Source: an uncultured Oscillospiraceae bacterium
GTDB lineage: Bacteria; Bacillota; Clostridia; Oscillospirales; Oscillospiraceae
NCBI GenBank assembly: GCA_900763685.1
Contig: CAAFLF010000044.1
Coordinates: 1 to 36,057, forward strand
Direction of reading: 5' to 3'
Length of the DNA stretch: 36,057 nucleotides
The notes under the pieces were generated by a model, which made no database searches, was not told the origin of the DNA, and saw nothing but the letters and a program-made list of their open reading frames with translations. Position 1 is the first letter of the stretch, and each line of letters opens with the position of its first letter. Shown piece by piece: positions 8,804-15,464 of this stretch. The position numbers were made by a program, and so were the translations under genes.

Positions 8804-9265
8804 TCAGAATTCCACCCGCAGCCGGACCAGGGCGGTCTCGCTCCTGGGGAAGACCAGGGTCTCCTTCCCCACGGTGACGGTCACGTCGCCGGTGGCCTCG
8901 TCGTAGCCCGCCAATGTCCCGGCGAACTCCTTCCGGCCGTTCCTCGCCTGATAGGTCTTCACGGTGACGGGGCTGCCCATAAACTGCTGGAAGTCGGAGG
9001 GCCGCTTCAGCGCCCGCTCCGCCCCGGCGGAGGAGACCTCAAAGGTGTAGCTCCCCTGGATGGGGTCGGCCTCGTCCAGCAGGGGCTCCACGGCCCGGCT
9101 GACAGTCTCGCAGTCCAGGATATCCACCCCGCCGGGCTTGTCGATATAGATCCGCAGGTACCAGGTGCCGCCCTCCCGGACGTACTCCACATCCCAGAGG
9201 GAGCAGCCCGCCTCTTCCACGGCGGGGGCGGCCAGCTCGGCCACGAGCTCGGTGATCTTTTTCAA
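8804..9265 (-). CDS. rimP: Ribosome maturation factor RimP
   Basis: Needed for maturation of the 30S subunit. The open frame runs further upstream, but the start is best placed at the TTG at 9265: AAAGGAG ends 7 bases before it, the resulting 153 aa is the normal family length, and the residues upstream of it have no family features. Family signatures include EEAGCSLWDVEYVREGG, LRIYIDKPGGVDILDCE, the DPIQGSYTFEVSSAGAERAL stretch and a C-terminal SH3-like domain. First gene of the nusA-infB operon, preceded by a promoter (9375-9403) and a leader hairpin (9321-9346). Confidence 0.94.
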   Translation of the reverse strand: MKKITELVAELAAPAVEEAGCSLWDVEYVREGGTWYLRIYIDKPGGVDILDCETVSRAVEPLLDEADPIQGSYTFEVSSAGAERALKRPSDFQQFMGSPVTVKTYQARNGRKEFAGTLAGYDEATGDVTVTVGKETLVFPRSETALVRLRVEF

Positions 9266-9320
9266 GGGATCGCTCCTTTCCCCGCCGCCGAAAGGCGGTG
9301 AGTTTTCCAAAATGGTCATG

Positions 9321-9346
9321 AAAAAGAGCGGACCCAAGGCCCACTC
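9321..9346 (-). terminator. Attenuator-like hairpin in the rimP leader
   Basis: On the minus strand a nine-pair stem (9346-9338 with 9334-9326, two G-T pairs, 3-nt loop) is followed directly by five T (9325-9321). It lies between the promoter and rimP, so it has the layout of an intrinsic terminator inside the 5' leader. Because NusA acts at such hairpins, feedback on the operon is a reasonable hypothesis, not shown here. Confidence 0.6.
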
Positions 9347-9374
9347 CCACATTCCTACTCTAACTTACAACGCA

Positions 9375-9403
9375 AGGATATCATACTTTTTCTGGGATTG
9401 CAA
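9375..9403 (-). promoter_or_regulatory. Predicted sigma-A promoter of the rimP-ribF operon
   Basis: On the minus strand TTGCAA (9403-9398) and TATCCT (9380-9375) are spaced by 17 bases. An overlapping TATGAT occurs a few bases upstream. It is the only good promoter-like pair upstream of rimP, about 110 bases from its start, leaving room for the leader hairpin. Confidence 0.5.
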
Positions 9404-9517
9404 GGCTTTTCCGGGATATTTTGCCCCCCGGAGCGAGAAAAACCCACCAAAATTTTCGTCAAAGCGAATTTTCCCCACAAAACCACCGGGTCCTATCCCC
9501 GGCGCGCCGCGGCGAAC

Positions 9518-9553
9518 GACGAGTGAGGCGGGACCGCGGTCCCGCCTCACTCG
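9518..9553. terminator. Perfect 18-bp palindrome after the COG2426 gene
   Basis: Bases 9518-9535 and 9536-9553 are exact reverse complements, so the tip must open as a loop. It begins 11 bases beyond the stop of the minus-strand COG2426 gene and probably ends that operon. The best T-run (TTCGTTTTT) is on the + side; on minus the following T content is poor. It also separates this operon from the rimP promoter. Confidence 0.55.
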
Positions 9554-9564
9554 TTTCGTTTTTC

Positions 9565-10035
9565 TTACAGGAGGCCGGCGACGCCCACCGTCAGGAGGGT
9601 GATGAGGACGCCGGCGATGACCACGCCCGCGGCGATGGCCGGGAAGGCGTGGCGCAGGCGGATGTCCAGAAGCGTCGCGACCAGCGCCCCCGTCCAGGCC
9701 CCGGTCCCCGGCAGGGGGACGGCCACGAGCAGGAGAAGGCCCGGCAGGCGGTACCTGCGCACCAGGCGGCCCTTCAGGTGGGCCCGGCGCTCCAGCCAGT
9801 CGATCTTGGGGCCGAGGAAGGCGGTCTTCCGCAGCCAGCGGAAGACCCGCCGGACCAGGAGCATGATGAAGGGGACGGGGACGATGTTGCCCAGGATCGC
9901 GGCGGCGCAGGCCGTCAGCGGGGGCAGTCCCGCCGCCACCCCCAGGGGGATGGCGCCCCGAAGCTCTAAAACAGGCGTCATGCCCACAAGAAAGGTCATA
10001 AAGAGGGCGTGCCAGCCGCCGGTGCCGAGAGCCAT
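9565..10035 (-). CDS. COG2426 small multidrug-export-type membrane protein
   Basis: Integral membrane protein of the family annotated as putative small multidrug export protein; no substrate is established. The 156-aa product has the family signature LELRGAIPLGVA near residue 25, a second segment AAILGNIVPVPFIMLLV and a C-terminal pair of hydrophobic segments. An ATG 18 bases upstream is in frame, but it overlaps the ribosome binding site AAAGGAGG that stands 7 bases before the ATG at 10035, so the shorter start is right. It follows the ABC permease after 43 bases, which contain two tandem copies of an 11-bp sequence (10054-10075), and is probably co-transcribed with it. Confidence 0.82.
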   Translation of the reverse strand: MALGTGGWHALFMTFLVGMTPVLELRGAIPLGVAAGLPPLTACAAAILGNIVPVPFIMLLVRRVFRWLRKTAFLGPKIDWLERRAHLKGRLVRRYRLPGLLLLVAVPLPGTGAWTGALVATLLDIRLRHAFPAIAAGVVIAGVLITLLTVGVAGLL

Positions 10036-10078
10036 GGTGGGGCCTCCTTTCATCGGGATGGGATCGGGATGGGATCGC

Positions 10079-10876
10079 TTACTCCAGGTTCAGCCGCTTC
10101 TTCAGGAAGAGGACGGTGATGACATAGTAGATGGCGCCGAAGACGGCGGTGCTGGCGATGAGGGTCAGCATGGCGCTGTGCATGGCCAGGACCGCGTCCT
10201 GGGAGGGAAGCACGAAGACGCGGTTATAGTTGGTGCCCACCAGGAGGCCGCCGCTGAGGAGCTGCATCACGAACTGCAGGCCCAGGAAGCTGAGGACGGA
10301 GTAGAGGACCTTGTGGTTCGCGAAGCTGTGGCCGATGGCCATGGCGGCGTAGAACGCCAGGCACAGGACGCAGCAGCTCACGAAGACCAGGCCCAGCAGC
10401 TCCAGCAGGAAGGCCGTGCCGTTGAAGGCGTAGTACGCGGTGAGGCCCTGGAAGATCTGGCGGAAACCCCAGAGGATCTCCTGCCAGAAGCCCTGCTGAG
10501 CCACCAGGATGAAGCTGGCCGCCACCACGGCGATGCCCGCCGCGATGAACCAGACGGCGCTGACGATGAGCTTGCTCCAGATCTGCTGGTGGACGGAGGC
10601 GGGCAGGGTGAACATGATGTAGCCCTCGTCCCCCAGGAGGTTGGTGCGGAAGCGGTTCACCATGGTGATGAGGGCCATGAGGCAGACCGCGAGGATGGCC
10701 AGGAAGAAGGCCAGGGTCAGCAGGCTGCCCACCAGGTTCAAAAACCAGGAGTCCGTCTCCAGCAGGAAGCCCACGGAGAAGCGGGCGGCGAGGGCCGCCA
10801 GCAGCAGGATGCCGAACAGGGGCAGCAGGACGCGGCCCGTGGCACGGAACTCGTGCTTCATCAGTTTTCTCAGCAT
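10079..10876 (-). CDS. ABC-2 type transporter permease
   Basis: Membrane subunit of the exporter whose ATPase is encoded directly upstream. The 265-aa protein has about six hydrophobic segments (about 17-36, 48-72, 106-127, 150-175, 190-215, 232-256) and the stretch LLGDEGYIMFTLPAS, common in Clostridia permeases linked to YtrA-type regulators. The ATG overlaps the ATPase gene by 7 bases and GGGAGG lies within the ATPase end, suggesting translational coupling. Substrate is unknown; related operons answer to cell-wall antibiotics, which is only an analogy here. Confidence 0.85.
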   Translation of the reverse strand: MLRKLMKHEFRATGRVLLPLFGILLLAALAARFSVGFLLETDSWFLNLVGSLLTLAFFLAILAVCLMALITMVNRFRTNLLGDEGYIMFTLPASVHQQIWSKLIVSAVWFIAAGIAVVAASFILVAQQGFWQEILWGFRQIFQGLTAYYAFNGTAFLLELLGLVFVSCCVLCLAFYAAMAIGHSFANHKVLYSVLSFLGLQFVMQLLSGGLLVGTNYNRVFVLPSQDAVLAMHSAMLTLIASTAVFGAIYYVITVLFLKKRLNLE

Positions 10877-11565
10877 TTGAATACCTCCCGGAAGAGCTGA
10901 TCCACGCTCATGCCCTTCTCCTCCCGGATCTGGTCCACGGAGGTCCGGAGCATGACGCGGCCCTGGTTGATGAAAAGAACGTCGTCCAGCACCTTTTCCA
11001 CGTCCGCGATGAGGTGGGTGGAGATGATAACGCTGGCCTCGGGGTTATAGTTCCCGATGATGGTCTGAAGGATGTAATCCCGGGTGGCGGGGTCCACGCC
11101 GCCGATGGGCTCATCCAGAAGGTAGAGCTTCGCGGCCCGGCTCATGACCATGATGAGCTGGACCTTCTCCCGGGTGCCCTTGCTGAGCTGCTTCATCCGG
11201 CGCTTTTCCGGGATCTCCAGCCGGGAGAGCATCTCTTTCGCGGCCTCCTCCCGGAAGTCCGGGTAGAAGTCCCGGTAGAAGTCCAGGAGCTGCTGAGCCG
11301 TCATCCACTGGGGCAGGCAGCTCCGGTCCGGCAGGTAGGAGACCAGGGAGTGGCTCCGCTTGCCGGGGGCCTCCCCGTCGATGAGGACCTGGCCGGAAGT
11401 GGGGGTCAGGAGCCCGTTGATGAGCTTGATCATGGTGGTCTTGCCGCTGCCGTTGGGGCCCAGCAGGCCCACGATGCGGCCCGGCTCCACGGAAAAGCTC
11501 ACGTCCGTCAGCGCCTCCACACTGCCGAAGCGCTTGGTTAAGTTGTCACATTCTAAGATCGGCAT
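10870..11565 (-). CDS. ABC transporter ATP-binding protein
   Basis: Nucleotide-binding subunit that drives the adjacent permease. The 231-aa protein has Walker A GPNGSGKT (36-43), a divergent signature LSKGTREK (127-134) in place of LSGGQ, Walker B LYLLDEP (147-153) and the switch histidine in STH (H184). The LSKG form is usual in YtrB/BcrA-like ATPases. The start is 3 bases after the GntR stop with GGAGGAG inside the regulator gene, so regulator and transporter are co-translated. Confidence 0.92.
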   Translation of the reverse strand: MPILECDNLTKRFGSVEALTDVSFSVEPGRIVGLLGPNGSGKTTMIKLINGLLTPTSGQVLIDGEAPGKRSHSLVSYLPDRSCLPQWMTAQQLLDFYRDFYPDFREEAAKEMLSRLEIPEKRRMKQLSKGTREKVQLIMVMSRAAKLYLLDEPIGGVDPATRDYILQTIIGNYNPEASVIISTHLIADVEKVLDDVLFINQGRVMLRTSVDQIREEKGMSVDQLFREVFKC

Positions 11566-11568
11566 TTC

Positions 11569-11937
11569 TTACTCCTCCTTCTCCAGCTCCTGGCGCAGGA
11601 TGTCCAGAAGCTCCTCGTTTCCGAAGCCCAGCTCCCGCATCTCCCGGAGGAAGGCCTCGATCCGGCCCTCCGCCAGGCGGCGCTTCAGGGAGTGGACCAG
11701 GTTCGCGTCGTCCGTCACATAGCGGCCCGAGGTCCGGGCGCTGTACAAAAGCCCCTCCCGCTCCAGCTCGCTGAGGGCCCGCTGCATGGTGTTGGGGTTA
11801 ACCCCCGCCTCCGCCGCCAGGTCCCGCACCGAGGGCAGCCGCTCTCCCGGCGGGAAAACGCCCGCCACGATCCGGATCTGCACGCCCCGGATCAGCTGGG
11901 CGTAGATGGGCGCGTCATTGGAAAACTGCCACTGCAT
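11569..11937 (-). CDS. GntR-family transcriptional regulator, YtrA type
   Basis: DNA-binding repressor-like protein of 122 aa with a winged-helix GntR domain (about 10-76; ERLPSVRDLAAEAGVNPNTMQRAL is split across the recognition region) and a short helical tail of the YtrA subfamily in place of an effector domain. A GTG nine bases upstream is in frame but lies inside the ribosome binding site GGAGGTGG; the ATG at 11937 has it at 8 bases and is preferred. First gene of the regulator-ATPase-permease operon. A large inverted repeat over its promoter suggests autoregulation. Confidence 0.92.
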   Translation of the reverse strand: MQWQFSNDAPIYAQLIRGVQIRIVAGVFPPGERLPSVRDLAAEAGVNPNTMQRALSELEREGLLYSARTSGRYVTDDANLVHSLKRRLAEGRIEAFLREMRELGFGNEELLDILRQELEKEE

Positions 11938-11977
11938 TTCCGCCACCTCCGTTTGTTTTTTCGCGGCACGGTGTATT

Positions 11978-12017
11978 ACTGTGCTACTGTCTTAAGCAAC
12001 TAATACAATAGCACAGT
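11978..12017. promoter_or_regulatory. Candidate operator for the GntR/YtrA regulator
   Basis: ACTGTGCTA (11978-11986) and TAGCACAGT (12009-12017) are perfect inverted 9-mers, extendable to 11 of 12 matches, with centres 31 bp apart (about three helical turns). GTATTA (11973-11978) and TAATAC (12001-12006) give a second inverted pair. The right arm overlaps the promoter spacer and -10, so binding would block transcription. Confidence 0.5.
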
Positions 12018-12032
12018 TTGGCGGAATGTCAA
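12005..12032 (-). promoter_or_regulatory. Predicted promoter of the GntR-ABC operon
   Basis: On the minus strand a consensus TTGACA (12032-12027) is followed after 16 bases by TATTGT (12010-12005) with the extended -10 dinucleotide TG just upstream. It lies about 70 bases from the regulator start and is overlapped by the inverted repeat at 11978-12017. Confidence 0.6.
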
Positions 12033-12077
12033 GGGGGGATTCGCGAAAAAGGGGAAAAATTTTTTCCGGGGTGGGAA

Positions 12078-12108
12078 AAGCCCCGGCGGGACATCCCGCC
12101 GGGGGCTG
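12078..12108 (-). terminator. Terminator of the 12112-12918 membrane gene
   Basis: Eleven-base arms (12082-12092 and 12095-12105) pair perfectly around two bases; on the minus strand CTTTTCCC follows, and a stretch of T comes further downstream. It starts a few bases after the stop codon of the membrane-protein gene. Confidence 0.65.
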
Positions 12109-12111
12109 TGG

Positions 12112-12918
12112 TCACTCGGCTTTTTCGGAGAGGGCCTTCGTCCGGAGGCGCAGCAGCTCCAAAAGCCAGAGGGCGCCGCCCAGGTAGAAGAGCGTGGAGG
12201 AGAGGTCCCCATCCGCCGCGGCGCCCAGGCAGAGGGCCGCGCCCCAGGCCGCCGCGGGCAGGAAGCGGCGGCCCCGCCCGGCGCCGAAGGCGAAGGCGGA
12301 GGCGAAGTAGAAGCCCAGGCACAGGACCGTCAGCGCCACGAGAGGCAGGTAGTAGGCCTGGAGGGAGGGGTCAATGGAGAGGGAGCGGTAGCGCAGCACC
12401 AGCCGCACCACGAGAGCCGCCGCGGCCCCCAGCAGGGGCAGGGCGCTGGGCTCCGCCCGGCGGCCGTCCCTGGCCGAGGGGCAGAGGGCGCAGAAGGCGC
12501 AGACGGCGGCCAGCACCGTCAGGACGCCCGCCGCCATATCCCCCCGGGAGAGGGAGACGGCGAAGGCGCTGTCAAAGACCGCTTCCTCGTCCGGGGAGCG
12601 GGCGGCCATCAGCTGGAAGGCGCCGGAGAGCAGCCAGAGGAGCCCCGCCGCCATGGGGAGGACGCCGCCCTTCCCCACCGGGAAGGCCCGGCCCAGGGAG
12701 GCCTCCTCCCGGACGCCGCCGGGGACGCCCCGGCTCAGGCCCAGGAAGAGCAGGGCCAGGACGAGAAGCAGCGCCGGCAGGGCGATGCCCCAGGGATCGC
12801 CGGGGATGGGGAGGCCGGTGCCGGCCTCAAAGCCATCGCGCAGCTGCGTCCAGCGCAGCAGGAAGGCCCCGCAGCCGCCCGCCAGGGGCAGCCAGAGCCA
12901 GAGTTGATATTTCTTCAT
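12112..12918 (-). CDS. Multi-spanning membrane protein of unknown function
   Basis: I do not recognise this 268-aa protein. The frame is open for another 276 bases upstream, but that part has no hydrophobic or coding texture; the ATG at 12918 has GGAGG 9 bases before it and begins a typical MKKYQLWLWLPLAGG start. About seven or eight hydrophobic segments are visible (about 5-20, 41-60, 89-108, 132-152, 162-178, 191-214, 220-262), with a loop near 110-130 rich in acidic residues. A promoter lies at 12953-12981 and a terminator at 12078-12108, so it is a single-gene unit, divergent from spoIID. A partner role with spoIID is possible but not shown. Confidence 0.75.
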   Translation of the reverse strand: MKKYQLWLWLPLAGGCGAFLLRWTQLRDGFEAGTGLPIPGDPWGIALPALLLVLALLFLGLSRGVPGGVREEASLGRAFPVGKGGVLPMAAGLLWLLSGAFQLMAARSPDEEAVFDSAFAVSLSRGDMAAGVLTVLAAVCAFCALCPSARDGRRAEPSALPLLGAAAALVVRLVLRYRSLSIDPSLQAYYLPLVALTVLCLGFYFASAFAFGAGRGRRFLPAAAWGAALCLGAAADGDLSSTLFYLGGALWLLELLRLRTKALSEKAE

Positions 12919-12952
12919 AGAAAGCGCCCTCCGTGGAACGTCATAATACCAT

Positions 12953-12981
12953 AGCATAGCACATTCCGGGGCCGTTGTCCA
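12953..12981 (-). promoter_or_regulatory. Predicted promoter of the 12112-12918 gene
   Basis: On the minus strand TGGACA (12981-12976), 17 bases, then TATGCT (12958-12953) with TGTGC directly upstream as an extended -10. Transcription would start about 30 bases before the ATG at 12918. Confidence 0.6.
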
Positions 12982-13015
12982 CGGGAGGAAGGGGCCGGCG
13001 GGGAAAAAAGCGCGC

Positions 13016-13044
13016 TTGCGGCGGGCGGAAAATGGGAGTACAAT
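13016..13044 (+). promoter_or_regulatory. Possible promoter of spoIID
   Basis: TTGCGG (13016-13021), 17 bases, TACAAT (13039-13044). The -10 is good, the -35 weak. A sporulation-sigma promoter would be expected for spoIID, and I could not identify one with confidence. The leader holds a 9-bp hairpin (13053-13061 with 13069-13077). Confidence 0.35.
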
Positions 13045-13118
13045 AATCCGACACCCCCGGGGGCATGTCCCGGGGGTCGGGGGCATAGGATGAAAGGGAG
13101 GAGAAAGGGGGCTTTGCC

Positions 13119-14129
13119 TTGCGGAAGTCAAAGAACACGGAGGGGCGGCACGCGGCGCGGGTGGGCCTCCTGCTGGCGGCGCTGCTTTTCGCACTGCCGG
13201 TCTTCACGGTGACCGTGGTGCGGGGGCAGCGGGCCTCCGAGCAGCCGGAGGAGCCCATCCACCTGCTGCCGCCGGGGGAGATCGACAGCGCCCGGACGCT
13301 GCGGGTGCTGGACGGGGACACCGTCACGGAGATGAGCTTCTCCGACTATCTCCAGGGGGTGCTGCGGGCGGAGATGCCCGCCTCCTTCGCCCAGGACGCC
13401 CTCTGCGCCCAGGCGGTGGCGGCCCGGACCTACACGTACTATAAGATGCAGAATGGCGGCAATCACGGCGACACCGCCGACATCTGCACGGACCACAGCT
13501 GCTGCCAGGCATTTCTGGGGAAGGACCGGGCCGCGGAGAACTGGGGGAAGAACGCGGAGCGCTATGAGGCCAAGATCGAGAACGCCGTCTCCGCCACCGA
13601 CGGGCAGGTGATGCTCTACGGCGGGGCGCCGATCCTGGCGGTGTTCCACTCCTCCTCCGCCGGGGAGACCTGGAACTCCGGAGAGGTCTGGGCCCAGGAC
13701 TTACCCTACCTGCAGAGCGTCTCCTCCCCGGAGGGGGAGGGCGTGCCCAACTACTACAGCACCGTGGAGCTGACGGAGGCGGAGTTCCGGGAGAAGTTCC
13801 TGGCGGCCCGGCCGGAGGCGGACCTCTCGGGCCCGGCGTCCGGGTGGATCCGGGACCCGGTGATGGACGGCGTCCACGTGGAGAGTGTCACCATCGGGGG
13901 CGTGTCGGTGTCCGGGCCGTCGGTAAGGAGCATCTTTGGGCTGCGGTCGGCGTCCTTCACCGCGGAGGCCGGGGACGGGAAGATCACCTTCTACGTCACG
14001 GGCTACGGCCACGGCGTGGGGCTCAGCCAGTACGGCGCCAACGCCATGGCGAAGGCGGGCAGTACCTGGCGGGAGATCTTAGAGCACTACTATACCGGCG
14101 TCACCATCGGGACGTGGACGGGAGCGTGA
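13119..14129 (+). CDS. spoIID: SpoIID-family peptidoglycan lytic transglycosylase
   Basis: SpoIID cleaves denuded glycan strands during spore engulfment. The 336-aa protein has a basic N-terminus and one membrane segment (about 14-34), then the SpoIID domain with YLQGVLRAEMPASF (the catalytic glutamate is E85), the AQAVAARTYT signature, the zinc-site-like DICTDHSCCQ (C123, H126, C128, C129) and the C-terminal GYGHGVGLSQYGA motif. TTG at 13119 is the only start codon between the upstream in-frame stop and the membrane segment, with AGGGGG 7 bases before it. A good terminator follows. Paralogues in non-sporulating contexts (LytB-like) exist, so the sporulation role is likely rather than proven. 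Confidence 0.92.
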   Translation: MRKSKNTEGRHAARVGLLLAALLFALPVFTVTVVRGQRASEQPEEPIHLLPPGEIDSARTLRVLDGDTVTEMSFSDYLQGVLRAEMPASFAQDALCAQAVAARTYTYYKMQNGGNHGDTADICTDHSCCQAFLGKDRAAENWGKNAERYEAKIENAVSATDGQVMLYGGAPILAVFHSSSAGETWNSGEVWAQDLPYLQSVSSPEGEGVPNYYSTVELTEAEFREKFLAARPEADLSGPASGWIRDPVMDGVHVESVTIGGVSVSGPSVRSIFGLRSASFTAEAGDGKITFYVTGYGHGVGLSQYGANAMAKAGSTWREILEHYYTGVTIGTWTGA

Positions 14130-14132
14130 CGG

Positions 14133-14162
14133 AAAAGAGAGGCTTGGCCTCTCTTTTCTTTT
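14133..14162 (+). terminator. Terminator of spoIID
   Basis: Eleven-base arms 14133-14143 and 14147-14157 pair perfectly around TTG, followed by CTTTT. It starts 3 bases after the stop codon of spoIID. Confidence 0.8.
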
Positions 14163-14203
14163 GGGTTCGGTGGGGTTTGGGGGGCGGGAGCTTTACAATT
14201 TCG

Positions 14204-14234
14204 CCACAACTGTGGTAAAATACCGTGTTATAAT
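14204..14234 (+). promoter_or_regulatory. Promoter region with inverted repeat before the deacetylase-like gene
   Basis: A perfect TATAAT stands at 14229-14234, 38 bases before the gene. No TTGACA-like box lies at the usual distance; instead a small inverted repeat CCACA-AC-TGTGG occupies 14204-14215, about where a -35 would be. This suggests an activator-dependent or alternative-sigma promoter, which is inference. Confidence 0.4.
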
Positions 14235-14272
14235 ATGAGTAATGTGGGCCGGAAGGCTTTTTGAGGGGAGGG

Positions 14273-15394
14273 ATGGCTACGCGGAAGCGGATCCTGGCGG
14301 CGCTGCTCTGCGCCGCGGCACTGGCGCTGCTGGCCGTCCCCACGGCGGCGGCCAAGACCGTCTACTTCACGGCGGTGAATGAGAACATCCTGGAGCTGAA
14401 GGACGAGAGCATGCCCTTCTGGTCCGGGCAGAACATCTATGTGGACAGCGCCATCTTCTCCGACCGCTGGCTGGGCCTCTACTGCAACCGCAACCGGGAG
14501 AACGGCACCGTGGTCATCTGGGAGACCAGCGGCCAGCGGCGGGCGCTGCTCTTTGAGCTGGACACCGGCTACGTCACCGGCAGCGACGGCAACAACTACT
14601 CCCCCGCCGCCATCCAGAAAAACGGCAGGGTCTTCGTCCCCGCGGGGGTGGTGGCGGACTACTTCGGCCTCACCTACAACAACGTCCGGGTGGACCACGG
14701 CTTTCTGATCTGGATCCACAGCGCGGACGCCACCGTCTCCGTGCTGACGGCCCAGGAGTTCGCGAACGCCGCGAGCTACCAGATGACCGCCCGCTACCAG
14801 CGCTACCTCCAGGCCCAGGAGGACGGGGCGGAGGACGGCAGCGGCGGCGACGAGCCCGCCGCCATCACCGGGAAGACCATGAACCTCTGCTTCCGGATGG
14901 GCACGGCGGAGCACGCGGGGGACATCCTCGGCGTGCTGGGGCAGAACGGGGCCAAGGCCACCTTCTACCTGACGGAGGAGGAGATCCGGCAAGAGCCGGA
15001 CACCGTGCGCCACATGGCCGTGGCGGGGCACCGGATCGGCATCCTGCTGACGGGGAGTGCCGATCCCCTGGGGGAGCTGCGCTCGGCCAACGAGGCGCTG
15101 TTTCTCGCCTGCGGGGGGAAGACCCGCTTCTGCGCCGCGGAGAGCGGTGCGGAGGTCAAGGCTGAGAGCCTGCGGGCGGCGGGGTACTGCCTCCTCGCGC
15201 CCAAGGTGGACGGCAGCGTCCGGGGCCTCTACACCGGCAGCGCCGAGACGCTCTTCACCACCGCCCAGAATAAGCGGGGCAGCGTCACCGTCTGGCTGGG
15301 GGAGACCGTCAGCGCCGGGGGCTTACAGAGGTTCCTGACCCTGGCTCTGGACGCCCAGGACCGCTTTCTCGGCATGACGGAGCGGGACAACTGA
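14273..15394 (+). CDS. Secreted protein with copper-amine-oxidase-like and degenerate polysaccharide-deacetylase domains
   Basis: The 373-aa product starts with a clear signal peptide (basic ATRKR, hydrophobic 7-22, cleavage probably near AAA at 25-27). Residues about 105-150 (GRVFVPAGVVADYFGL) resemble the copper amine oxidase N-terminal fold used as a wall-binding module in Firmicutes. From about 200 the layout follows NodB deacetylases: KTMNLCFRMG stands where KTVYLTFDDG is expected, GAKATFYLTEEEI matches the usual NVKATFFVTGE, and AGHRIGILLTGS stands where the metal-binding SHTxxH motif belongs. Thus the catalytic Asp and both metal histidines are missing, and the enzyme is probably inactive. 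GAGG precedes the ATG by 6 bases; a TTG 12 bases upstream is less likely. It precedes the two-component genes by 70 bases. Confidence 0.8.
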   Translation: MATRKRILAALLCAAALALLAVPTAAAKTVYFTAVNENILELKDESMPFWSGQNIYVDSAIFSDRWLGLYCNRNRENGTVVIWETSGQRRALLFELDTGYVTGSDGNNYSPAAIQKNGRVFVPAGVVADYFGLTYNNVRVDHGFLIWIHSADATVSVLTAQEFANAASYQMTARYQRYLQAQEDGAEDGSGGDEPAAITGKTMNLCFRMGTAEHAGDILGVLGQNGAKATFYLTEEEIRQEPDTVRHMAVAGHRIGILLTGSADPLGELRSANEALFLACGGKTRFCAAESGAEVKAESLRAAGYCLLAPKVDGSVRGLYTGSAETLFTTAQNKRGSVTVWLGETVSAGGLQRFLTLALDAQDRFLGMTERDN

Positions 15395-15464
15395 GAAATT
15401 CCGTCCTTCGGGACGAAGATATCCCGGCGGCGCCGCCGCCGGAGCGACACGGGAGGGAAAGCCT

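Noticed and set aside
12919..13194. N-terminal extension of the 12112-12918 membrane gene
   Set aside because: It would cover the predicted promoter and the spoIID start, is Pro/Arg-rich, and a good ribosome binding site precedes the ATG at 12918.
14133..14162. Possible small RNA at the spoIID end
   Set aside because: The hairpin with T-run is fully explained as an intrinsic terminator.
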